Shown: positions 37,151 through 46,210 of the stretch, piece after piece
Numbering within the stretch: position 1 is the first letter of the stretch
How the letters are laid out: each line of letters opens with the position of its first letter
Assembly (NCBI RefSeq): GCF_019458805.1
Contig: NZ_JAIBOA010000008.1
Coordinates: forward strand, 62,001-126,000
DNA: 64,000 nucleotides
Direction of reading: 5' to 3'
Origin: Actinomadura parmotrematis
GTDB taxonomy: Bacteria > Actinomycetota > Actinomycetes > Streptosporangiales > Streptosporangiaceae
Position numbers and translations under genes: made by a program
Notes under the pieces: generated by a model
Database searches by the model: none
Seen by the model: the letters and a program-made list of their open reading frames with translations, nothing else
What the model was told of the DNA's origin: nothing

Positions 37151-38551
37151 ATGAGAAGCCGCGTACGCACCACCGCCCTCGGCCTGTCCGGCGCCCTCCT
37201 CGCCGCTCCCCTTCTCACCGTCCCCGCCGCCTCCGCCCGCCCCTCCCCCGCACCGTCCGTGCGGCGCGGCGGCCCCGCCCGCACGCTGGCGTTCACCGCC
37301 GCCCGCGCCGGCGAGGCCGTCCTCTCGGTGTCCCCCGCCGCCCCCGGCGTCTCCTGGGACCGCAAGGGCGCCGAGTCCGCCGTCGTGTCCATCGCCGTGG
37401 ACGGCCGGCACGTCACCGACCTCGTCGTCCCGTCCGCCACCGCGATCCCCCGCACGCTCGGTCTCGGCGCCGTGCGGCGCGGCCGCCACAGGGTGACGCT
37501 GCGCTTCGCCAAGGGCAGCGCCGCGGCGGCCCGCGTCGTCACGCTCGGGCGCCCGTCGGTGCGGGTGTCGCAGGACCCGGTGCTGCGCTTCGCGCCCGTC
37601 GTCGTCGGCCGCACCGGCCTGCCGAACAACGACCCGTACCAGAACGCCTACAGCGACACCCCGCTCGTCGCCTGGCACGAGACCAGGCCGGCCGCCACGG
37701 CCGGGCACCGGATCCTGGAGTACTCGGTGATCTGGAGCAACGAGGACGGCGGCACCGACACCCCCGCCCTGATGGCCCGCTGGGGCCGCACCACCGACAT
37801 CGAGTGGGTCTACCGCGTCGAGGTGGACGAGCGGTGGCGGCGGGTGCCCGGCAGCGACGTCTACCAGGCGCCCGAGCACCAGACCTTCCACTTCACCGGC
37901 GCCTACGAGGGCGACCACCCCGTCCTGCAGACCTGCACGGTCAACAACAACATGTGCGACGCCGTCACGCCGGGCGCGCCGCTCCGCTTCCTGCTGGACG
38001 CGACCGCCACCCGGCCCGCCGACCGCGCCCGCGAAGTGATCATGGACCGGAACCCGTGGACGTACCGGATCACCTCCCAGGAGCTGGTCCGCGAGGGCAA
38101 GATCGAGAGCCCGTCCTCGCCGGCCACCAAGGCCGTCGGCGACCCGCGCTCCTACCTGTTCGCCGAGTTCGCCAAGACGACCGGCGCCGCCACCGGCACC
38201 GGGTCGGTGCCGGGCGTCGCGCTCGGCGTCCGGCTGCGCAGCGACCCGGCGCGGCTCTACCGGTCCGACCACGACGACCACGCCGTCGCCATCGACCGGG
38301 ACGGCGCCGTCGCGACCACCGTCGAGCTGCCGCTCGGGACGACGCTGGACGACGTCGCGTCGCTGGAGGCGCTGCGCAGCCCCATCGGCGCCGGCGACAA
38401 CGGCGCGCCCGCCACCGTCACCGCCGTCGACCGGGGGTTCTTCCTGGACGCGGGCTACCTGCCGGGCACGCCGTCGATCACCTGGCGCGGGTCGGTGACG
38501 CTCACGCCGGAGAAGCCCTCGGCGGTGCTCTGGGAACATGGGAACCTGTGA
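37151..38551 (+). CDS. Secreted protein of unknown function
   Basis: A 466-residue protein with a Sec signal peptide (about 1-30, cleavage near ASA-RP). The first 130 residues look like a beta-sandwich (AVVSIAVDGRHVTDLVV). The rest includes EYSVIWSNEDGGTDTPALMARWGRTTDIEWVYRVEVD and a close cysteine pair (TCTVNNNMC) likely disulphide-bonded. No catalytic motif recognised. Leaderless promoter TAGCCT (37137-37142). It starts 48 bp after the preceding hypothetical gene. Confidence 0.72.
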   Translation: MRSRVRTTALGLSGALLAAPLLTVPAASARPSPAPSVRRGGPARTLAFTAARAGEAVLSVSPAAPGVSWDRKGAESAVVSIAVDGRHVTDLVVPSATAIPRTLGLGAVRRGRHRVTLRFAKGSAAAARVVTLGRPSVRVSQDPVLRFAPVVVGRTGLPNNDPYQNAYSDTPLVAWHETRPAATAGHRILEYSVIWSNEDGGTDTPALMARWGRTTDIEWVYRVEVDERWRRVPGSDVYQAPEHQTFHFTGAYEGDHPVLQTCTVNNNMCDAVTPGAPLRFLLDATATRPADRAREVIMDRNPWTYRITSQELVREGKIESPSSPATKAVGDPRSYLFAEFAKTTGAATGTGSVPGVALGVRLRSDPARLYRSDHDDHAVAIDRDGAVATTVELPLGTTLDDVASLEALRSPIGAGDNGAPATVTAVDRGFFLDAGYLPGTPSITWRGSVTLTPEKPSAVLWEHGNL

Positions 38552-38618
38552 GGAGCCGATGCGTCGGAGTGGTCGTACACTCCGCCGTGACCTTCGACCC
38601 CTCGGAGAGGACGCCCTC

Positions 38619-39131
38619 ATGTCCTACGGGCCTCCCCCGCCGCCGCCCGGTCCCCGCCCCGGCGGCTGGCAGCAGCCGCAGCAGCCGCCGGCCTGGCAGC
38701 AGCAGCACGACCAGTACCGGCGGCAGGGCGCGCCCCAGCAGGGCGGCTGGCAGCAGCAACCGCCGCAGCCGCAGCGCCCGCCCGCTCCGCAGCACTACGG
38801 GCCGGCCACCGAGGACGACCGGTCCTGGGCGCTGATGTCCTACATCGGGCAGTTCGTCGCCGGCGCGATCGCCCCGGCCGTCGTCTACCTCGGCAGGGCC
38901 CGGACGCCGTTCGTGCGGCGGCACGCCGCGCAGGCGCTGAACATGGGCATCGCCTCGGTCGCCGTCTGGGTGGTCGGGCTGCTGCTGATGCTGCTGATGG
39001 AGCAGCTCATCCTCGTCGCGGTGCTGTACACCGCGGTGATGTTCGCCGCCCTGGTGTGGGCGGCGCGGGCCGCGAACCGGGGCGAGTTCCGGCAGGTCCC
39101 GGCCGTCCTGGCCTGGCCGCTGGTCAAGTAG
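38619..39131 (+). CDS. Second DUF4870 membrane protein, Pro/Gln-rich N-terminus
   Basis: A 170-residue paralogue of the gene at 33712. The first 65 residues are Pro/Gln/Trp-rich (PPPPPPGPRPGGWQQ), then DDRSWALMSYIGQFVAGAIAPAVVYL and FVRRHAAQALNMGIAS, matching the DUF4870 core with two or three helices. The ATG at 38619 has GGAGAGG upstream and a TACACT -10 box at 38576-38581. Both paralogues end in a WP-[ML]-[IV]-K tail. Confidence 0.8.
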   Translation: MSYGPPPPPPGPRPGGWQQPQQPPAWQQQHDQYRRQGAPQQGGWQQQPPQPQRPPAPQHYGPATEDDRSWALMSYIGQFVAGAIAPAVVYLGRARTPFVRRHAAQALNMGIASVAVWVVGLLLMLLMEQLILVAVLYTAVMFAALVWAARAANRGEFRQVPAVLAWPLVK

Positions 39132-39137
39132 CCGGAC

Positions 39138-39171
39138 GCGCGGCCCCCGGCGCGACCGCCGGGGGCCGCGC
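39138..39171. terminator. Bidirectional terminator
   Basis: A perfect 15-bp stem (39138-39152 with 39157-39171) and four-base loop between the convergent DUF4870 and Uma2 genes. Confidence 0.8.
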
Positions 39172-39174
39172 CGT

Positions 39175-39942
39175 CTAGCCGGCCGCCGCGTCCTCGGCCG
39201 CGGCGGCGGGGGCCGGCAGGATCGTCATGGTGCCGGGATCGCCGGGCGGCTGGTCGAGGCGGACGACGCGCCCCGGGTAGGCACGCTCGGCGATCTCGAC
39301 GTCGCGCGCGTCCCACACCCCGTAGAACACCGGGCAGCCGTCCCAGAGCTCGACCTTCTCCGCGCCGGTCGGCCAGCGGTGCCCGAAGGCGTCGATGAGG
39401 AACGGGTCCTCGCGGTGCGGCAGGTCGGGCCCCGCCTGGGGGGCGGCCTCGGTGGTCACGGTGCTGGGCCTCCTGGGCGCGCTGCGGCTGGGCAGCCGGT
39501 CGAAGATGTCGTCGAGGTCGAGCCGGATCGGGAACGGGCGGGACAGCTCGGCCGGGCCGCCCCGCACCGCCCGCGCGACGTGCGCGTAGCGGCCGTCGCC
39601 GCCGAGCTCGTACACCTGCACCTCGGGCTCGTCGTCCCGCAGGTCCACCACCCAGTACGACGGCACGGCGAACCGCTCGTACAGGTCCTTCTTGGCCCGG
39701 AGGTCGGCGCCGCGCGAGGCGTCGGACGCCACCTCGACGGCGAGCAGCGGGGCGCCCCGGATGTACCAGAGGTCGCCGCGCGCCTGCTCCTTGCGGTAGA
39801 CCATGAGGTCGCACCGGAGCCAGGTGTCGTCCGACACGCGGGCGCCGAACCCGGTGAGCGACTCCTGGCCCGGCAGCTCGGCCAGCCCGACGGGGACCAC
39901 GAGGTCCGAGACGAGCACCTGATGCAGCAGCGTGTGCGTCAC
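39175..39942 (-). CDS. Uma2-family putative endonuclease
   Basis: PD-(D/E)XK-type protein of 255 residues. Active-site marks are Asp in LRCDLMVYR, Glu in LAVEVASDASR and Lys in AKKDLYERFAVPSYWVVDL. The N-terminus is shorter than in typical Uma2 proteins, and a 90-residue C-terminal extension (from about 165) with GHRWPTGAEKVELWDGCPVFYG is unusual. Biological role of the family is unclear. The GTG start is 7 nt behind GACACT (39950-39955), so probably leaderless. Confidence 0.8.
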   Translation of the reverse strand: MTHTLLHQVLVSDLVVPVGLAELPGQESLTGFGARVSDDTWLRCDLMVYRKEQARGDLWYIRGAPLLAVEVASDASRGADLRAKKDLYERFAVPSYWVVDLRDDEPEVQVYELGGDGRYAHVARAVRGGPAELSRPFPIRLDLDDIFDRLPSRSAPRRPSTVTTEAAPQAGPDLPHREDPFLIDAFGHRWPTGAEKVELWDGCPVFYGVWDARDVEIAERAYPGRVVRLDQPPGDPGTMTILPAPAAAAEDAAAG

Positions 39943-40266
39943 AACGCCCAGTGTCCTCGCCCGGACAGTCCGTCACCACCGCTTTGCGAGATCCCCCTGA
40001 CCTTCCGTCGCCCTGCCGGGACGGACGGCTACTTCTTCGCCTTGTCCGCCGACGCCTCGGTGGTGGACAGCGCGGCGACGAAGGCCTCTTGGGGGACGTC
40101 GACGCGGCCGAAGGGGGCACAGCATCCGCTTCTTGCCCCCCGGCCGCTCACTTCTTCGCCTTGTCCGCCGACGCCTCGGTGGTGGACAGCGCGGCGACGA
40201 AGGCCTCTTGCGGGACGTCGACGCGGCCGAAGGGGGCGCAGCATCCGCTTCTTGCCCCCCGGCCGC
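39943..40266. other. 324-bp gap holding two extra copies of the lepA 3' end
   Basis: No complete gene is seen. The first 85 bp carry the Uma2 promoter. The remainder is two 119-bp tandem units derived from the last part of lepA, each with a GC hairpin on the minus strand. Confidence 0.75.
40032..40150 (-). repeat. lepA 3'-end repeat, distal copy
   Basis: 119-bp unit differing from the next unit at only two positions. Its first 80 bp are identical to the last coding bases of lepA and would encode the same C-terminus with a TAG stop. Confidence 0.95.

Positions 40267-40269
<3 letters not shown>
40151..40269 (-). repeat. lepA 3'-end repeat, middle copy
   Basis: 119-bp unit, 98% identical to the distal copy. 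On the minus strand the bases following the lepA stop form two stacked stems, GCGGCCG/CGGCCGC and, in the distal unit, GGGGGCA/TGCCCCC, around a loop that copies lepA sequence AAGAAGCGGATG. Confidence 0.95.
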
Positions 40270-42108
<1,839 letters not shown>

Positions 42109-42229
42109 CGGGATCCGTTCGCAGACTCACAGGCGGACAGTGGGGACGGCAGGGTATGCCGTCTCCCATGGTCGCACGCCCCGCGGGATGCTCGTGCACC
42201 CGCGGGCACCTGCGGGTTCGCCCACCGGT

Positions 42230-42258
42230 TTGGGGGAGACCTGCGGCATTGGTAAGCT
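42230..42258 (+). promoter_or_regulatory. rpsT promoter
   Basis: TTGGGG (42230-42235) and TAAGCT (42253-42258) are separated by 17 bp. The start site would lie near 42265, leaving a leader of about 113 nt before rpsT, long enough for S20 feedback control. Confidence 0.6.
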
Positions 42259-42377
42259 GAGCCACTGCGTGTGGCGTAGCGTCGTGCCTGGGGGCACCGT
42301 CGCCCCGTTGACTTTCGTTGGAGCCTGTCCGGCATCTCCGGCAGGCGAGGATCGCAACCAAGCTGAGGCACTACGAC

Positions 42378-42647
42378 GTGGCTAACATCAAGTCCCAGAT
42401 CAAGCGGAACAAGCAGAACGAGAAGGCCCGCCTTCGCAACAAGGCCGTCAAGTCCGAGCTGAAGACGGCGATCCGCAAGTTCCGCGAGGCCGCCGACGCC
42501 GGGAACGCGGCCGAGGCCGCCGCCGCCCAGCAGGCCGCCGCCCGCAAGCTGGACAAGGCCGCCAGCAAGGGCGTCATCCACAAGAACCAGGCCGCCAACC
42601 GCAAGTCGGCGATCGCCAAGCGCGCCGCCGAGCTGCAGGCCAAGTAA
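42378..42647 (+). CDS. rpsT: 30S ribosomal protein S20
   Basis: Small-subunit protein binding 16S rRNA. The 89-residue protein starts at GTG 42378 with [29 protein letters not shown], the S20 signature, and is Lys/Ala-rich and helical throughout. GAGG lies ten bases upstream. An in-frame ATG 20 codons earlier is not supported. A perfect 12-bp terminator follows 20 bp after the stop. Confidence 0.96.
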   Translation: MANIKSQIKRNKQNEKARLRNKAVKSELKTAIRKFREAADAGNAAEAAAAQQAAARKLDKAASKGVIHKNQAANRKSAIAKRAAELQAK

Positions 42648-42667
42648 GACCCCCTGCGCTCTTCGAC

Positions 42668-42702
42668 GAGGCCGCGGTCCCCGTGCGGGTGACCGCGGCC
42701 TC
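42668..42702 (+). terminator. rpsT terminator
   Basis: Perfect 12-bp stem (42668-42679 with 42691-42702), 11-base loop, 20 nt after the rpsT stop. Confidence 0.8.
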
Positions 42703-42714
42703 GTCGTGCCGCCC

Positions 42715-43257
42715 ATGGACGAACGGCGTTTGGTCAAGGTCTCGAAGTACCTGGCGAAGCATCTGCGGCACCGGCCGGAGCGGATCGGCCTCACGCTGTC
42801 CCCGGACGGCTGGGCCGACGTGGACGAGCTGCTCGCGGCCGCCGCCCGGCACCACTTCCCGATCACGCCGGCGGAGCTGCGCGAGGTCGTCGCCGCGAAC
42901 GACAAGCGGCGCTTCACCCTGGAGGGCGGGCGGATCCGCGCCAACCAGGGGCATTCGGTCCCGGTGGACCTCGCGCTGCCGTCCGTCCCGCCGCCCGAGC
43001 TGCTCTACCACGGCACTCCCGAGGGTTCGGTGGAGGCGATCCTGCGCGCCGGCCTGCTCCCGATGGGCCGTCATGCGGTGCACCTCTCCCCCGACACCGA
43101 GACCGCCCGGCGCGTCGGCGCCCGGCGGGGCCGCCCGGTCGTCCTGACCGTCGAGGCGGGGCGCATGGCGGCCGACGGCCGCACGTTCCAGGTCAGCGCG
43201 AACGGCGTCTGGCTGACGGCGGCGGTCCCGCCCGATTACCTGCGCCGGGACCCCTGA
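42715..43257 (+). CDS. kptA: RNA 2'-phosphotransferase (KptA/Tpt1)
   Basis: Transfers a 2'-phosphate from RNA to NAD+, giving ADP-ribose 1'',2''-cyclic phosphate. The 180-residue protein has the N-terminal winged helix DERRLVKVSKYLAKHLRHRP, the NDKRRFTLEG segment, IRANQGHS, LYHGT and HLSPDTETAR, which carry the Arg/His active-site residues. ATG 42715 matches family starts; a GTG at 42706 is possible. Bacterial roles are not settled. It begins just after the rpsT terminator. Confidence 0.9.
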   Translation: MDERRLVKVSKYLAKHLRHRPERIGLTLSPDGWADVDELLAAAARHHFPITPAELREVVAANDKRRFTLEGGRIRANQGHSVPVDLALPSVPPPELLYHGTPEGSVEAILRAGLLPMGRHAVHLSPDTETARRVGARRGRPVVLTVEAGRMAADGRTFQVSANGVWLTAAVPPDYLRRDP

Positions 43258-43426
43258 CCCCCGCCGCCCTCCGGCTCCGCACCGCACCGCACCGCTCCAA
43301 GGGGTCCAGGCGCAGTGGCCGCCCTCTCCCGCAGCCGTCCAACGCCACGCCACCAAGGCCGCCACCCGCGCTGGCACCGACGAGCGCCCGCCCTTCCCGC
43401 CGCCCTGCCGTCGTTATCGGGGGCGC

Positions 43427-43942
43427 TCAGGCGGGGGGTTGCAGCGAGAGGCGGATCGCGGCAGCCGCTTCCGGCCAGCCGGCGACGTGCTCGGCCCAGT
43501 CCGGCGCGGGGGCCTTCTGGGGGCCGAACAGGTAACGGTGCGGGACGATGCCGAGCAGCGCGCGGTGCACGTCCGCCCGGTCGTCGATCATGTGGGTGAT
43601 GCCGAGCTCACGGCAGTGCCCGGCCTTGTCGGCCCGCTTGCGGCAGAACCGGACGTTGCCGCGCGGCAGGCCGGTCCGTCCGTAGAAGTCGTGGTGGTCC
43701 AGCCAGGCGAGCGTCTTGCGCCGTACGGAATCGCCGCACTTGGAGATGATCCAGGCGCGGCCGCCGAACAGCTCCACCAGTCCTGGCAGCTCGGCGAAGG
43801 CGCCCGCGGTCGCCGGGGAGGCGAGCGCGGCCGCGAGGTCGCCGCCGAGGAAGGCGGTGTCGGCGGCGCCCGAGGGCAGCGCGCCGCCCTGGATGACGCG
43901 CCCGAAGTCGATGCCCAGCCGGGGCGCGGCGTTCGTGTTCAT
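43427..43942 (-). CDS. HAD-like protein with altered motif I
   Basis: A 171-residue protein with a HAD layout: GIDFGRVI (motif I, DXG instead of DXD), a WIISKCGDSVRRKTLAWL helix, FCRKRADKAGHCRELGITHMIDDRADV carrying the motif III Lys and motif IV DD. The missing general-acid Asp suggests weak or different phosphatase chemistry. Divergent from the LysR regulator, 69 bp apart. Confidence 0.65.
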   Translation of the reverse strand: MNTNAAPRLGIDFGRVIQGGALPSGAADTAFLGGDLAAALASPATAGAFAELPGLVELFGGRAWIISKCGDSVRRKTLAWLDHHDFYGRTGLPRGNVRFCRKRADKAGHCRELGITHMIDDRADVHRALLGIVPHRYLFGPQKAPAPDWAEHVAGWPEAAAAIRLSLQPPA

Positions 43943-43974
43943 GGCTCTACCGTGGCGCCCGCGACTCTTGAACA

Positions 43975-44005
43975 GAACTATCGATCAAGCTCCGGGTTAT
44001 AGTTC
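43975..44005 (+). promoter_or_regulatory. LysR promoter and inverted repeat
   Basis: GAACTAT (43975-43981) and ATAGTTC (43999-44005) are perfect 7-bp arms around 17 bases. TATAGT (43998-44003) is the -10 box, 8 nt before the ATG. The repeat is a good candidate for the LysR protein's own site. Confidence 0.55.
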
Positions 44006-44011
44006 AGACCT

Positions 44012-44896
44012 ATGGACAAGGGGCGGCTCTCCACTGACGCGCTGGCCGCGTTCGCGGTGTTCGCCGAGCACCTCAACTTCACCCGGGCCGCCGCCGAGCT
44101 GCACATCTCCCAGCCGGCGCTGCACGTCAAGGTCGCCAAGCTCGCCGGAACCGTCGGCCACCCCCTGTACCAGCGGCACGGCCGCAGGCTCGTCCTCACT
44201 CCCGAGGGTGAGGCGGTGGCCCGATTCGCCCGCGAGGTCGACCAGCGGATGGGCGCGTTCCTCGCGGGACTGCGCGGCGGCCCGGCGACGCGGGCTCCGG
44301 TGCTGTCGGCCGGCGAGGGCGCCTACCTGTACCTGCTGGACGCCGCCATCCGTGAGGCCCGGCCCCGCCCGCGGCTGCTGAACGGCGACCGCGCACGCAC
44401 CCTGGCCGCCGTCCGCACGGGCCGCGCCGACCTGGGCGTCGCGGTCCTGGACGTCGTCCCGGACGACCTCGCGGCGACGCTCCTCGCCACCTACCCGCAG
44501 GCGCTCGCGCTGCCGTCGGACCACCCGCTCGCCGCGGCGCCCGCCCTCACGCTGGCGGACCTGTCGGGCGCGGCGCTCGCCGTCCCGCCGCCGCAGGGCC
44601 CGCTCCGCATCACCCTGGAGCGCGCGCTCCGCGCGGCGAACGTGCCGTGGACGGTGGCGGTGGAGGCGTCGGGCTGGCCGCTGCTGCTGCACTTCGTGAC
44701 GCTCGGCGTCGGCTTCACCGTCGTCAACGGCTGCGTCCGGCCGCCCGCCGGGCTCGTCCTCCGGGAGATCACCGACCTGCCCGCCGTCCCGTACTACGCG
44801 CTGCACCAGCCCGACCGCGCGGACGACCCCGTGGTCGCGGACCTCCTCGCCACCATCCGGACCACCCTCCCTCCGGCCGCTCTGCCGCACCGCTGA
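44012..44896 (+). CDS. LysR-family transcriptional regulator
   Basis: A 294-residue regulator. The N-terminal helix-turn-helix is LNFTRAAAELHISQPALHVKVAKLAGTVGHPLYQRHGRRLVLTPEG. The effector domain (about 90-290) has GRADLGVAVLD and a typical VTLGVGFTVVNG segment. Target is unknown; the divergent HAD-like gene is the likely one, since an inverted repeat lies between them. Confidence 0.88.
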   Translation: MDKGRLSTDALAAFAVFAEHLNFTRAAAELHISQPALHVKVAKLAGTVGHPLYQRHGRRLVLTPEGEAVARFAREVDQRMGAFLAGLRGGPATRAPVLSAGEGAYLYLLDAAIREARPRPRLLNGDRARTLAAVRTGRADLGVAVLDVVPDDLAATLLATYPQALALPSDHPLAAAPALTLADLSGAALAVPPPQGPLRITLERALRAANVPWTVAVEASGWPLLLHFVTLGVGFTVVNGCVRPPAGLVLREITDLPAVPYYALHQPDRADDPVVADLLATIRTTLPPAALPHR

Positions 44897-45040
44897 GCAC
44901 GGCTCCGGGCCGCCTGTCGTACTGCTGAGCACGGCGTCAAAACAGGCGGGGCACTGCGCGAACGAGGAGCTCAGCTGCCCAGCGCAGGCGGCGACGGCGC
45001 GGGCGGGCGTCTCACACCGGTGGAGATATGGAGGGGCGGA

Positions 45041-46003
45041 TCAGCGGCCGGCGGAGCGGGCGGCGACGATCGTCGAGACGGTCTTCTCCAGCGCGTAAGC
45101 GGGGTCGGCGGCGCCGCCCTTGACGGCGAGGTCGGCCTCGGTGACGGCCGTCATCGCGCGGGCGACGCCGTCGCCGCTCCAGCCGCGGAGCTGGCGCTGC
45201 ACGCGCTCGATCTTCCAGGGCGGCATGCCCAGGTCCTTGGCGAGCCCCGCGGCGCGGGCACCGCGGGGCGCCCCGCCGACCTTGGCCAGCCCGCGCACCC
45301 CCTGCGCGAGCGCGCTCACGATCAGGACGGGCGGAACGCCGGTCGCGAGCGCCCAGCGGAGCTGCTCGAGGGCCTCGGCGAGCTGGCCCTCGATGGCCTT
45401 GTCGGCGACGGTGAAGCCGCTGACCTCGGCGCGCCCGCGGTAGTAGCGGGCGACCGCCGCGTCGTCGATCCGGCCGCCGTTGTCGGCGACGAGCTGGCTG
45501 CACGCGGCGGCGAGCTCGCGCAGGTCGTTCCCGACGGCCTCGACCAGGTTGCGGGCGCCGTCCGGGGAGATCTTCCCGCCGTGCCGGCGGATCTCGCCGC
45601 GGACGAAGTCGACCCGCTCCCCCGCCTTGGTGATCTTCGGGCAGGCGACCCGGCGGGCGCCGAGCTTGGCGAGGCCGTCCACCAGTGCCTTGCCCTTGGC
45701 GCCGCCGTGGTGGACGGCGACGAGCGCGACGTCGTCGGCGGGAGTCCTGGCGTACTTGAGCACCTCGGCGGACAGGTCCTTGCCGAGGTCCTGCGAGGCG
45801 CGCAGCACGAGCACCTTGCCGCCGCCGAACAGCGACGGCGAGGTCAGCTCGGCCAGCCGTCCCGGCTCCAGGCCGCCGGGCCCGAGGTCGATGACCTCGG
45901 TCTCGGGATCGTCCGCCCGGGCGGTGGCGACCACGTCGGCGACGGCCCGGTCGATGAGCAGCTCTTCGTCTCCGACGATCAGGGTGATGGCGTCCGCTGG
46001 CAC
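45041..46003 (-). CDS. holA: DNA polymerase III delta subunit
   Basis: Clamp-loader subunit that opens the beta clamp. The 320-residue protein begins at GTG with PADAITLIVGDEELLIDRAV (family N-terminus), and contains SLFGGGKVLVLR, an AAA+-like fold without a working P-loop, and the C-terminal helical domain. It is near comEC, a conserved arrangement. The gap of 207 bp to comEC holds no gene I can support. Confidence 0.92.
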   Translation of the reverse strand: MPADAITLIVGDEELLIDRAVADVVATARADDPETEVIDLGPGGLEPGRLAELTSPSLFGGGKVLVLRASQDLGKDLSAEVLKYARTPADDVALVAVHHGGAKGKALVDGLAKLGARRVACPKITKAGERVDFVRGEIRRHGGKISPDGARNLVEAVGNDLRELAAACSQLVADNGGRIDDAAVARYYRGRAEVSGFTVADKAIEGQLAEALEQLRWALATGVPPVLIVSALAQGVRGLAKVGGAPRGARAAGLAKDLGMPPWKIERVQRQLRGWSGDGVARAMTAVTEADLAVKGGAADPAYALEKTVSTIVAARSAGR

Positions 46004-46210
46004 CCCAGCAGCATGTCACGGCCGCCCCTCTGATCGGACCACCACCGCAGCACCACCGCCGAACAGCCTTCCGGCGGGAACACCGGGAGAACTCCCCGCC
46101 GAGCACTCACCTGCCCGACGGCCGCCGCCCCATCACCCGCCCCCGCCGCGCTGCACACCTCTTCTCCCCCGACTCCCCGGATCAGGCGAGCTCCCCGCTC
46201 CCATCCCCCA

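Noticed and set aside
44891..44940. Short direct repeat GCTGAGCACGGC after the LysR gene
   Set aside because: Only two 12-base copies in a GC-rich gap; likely chance.
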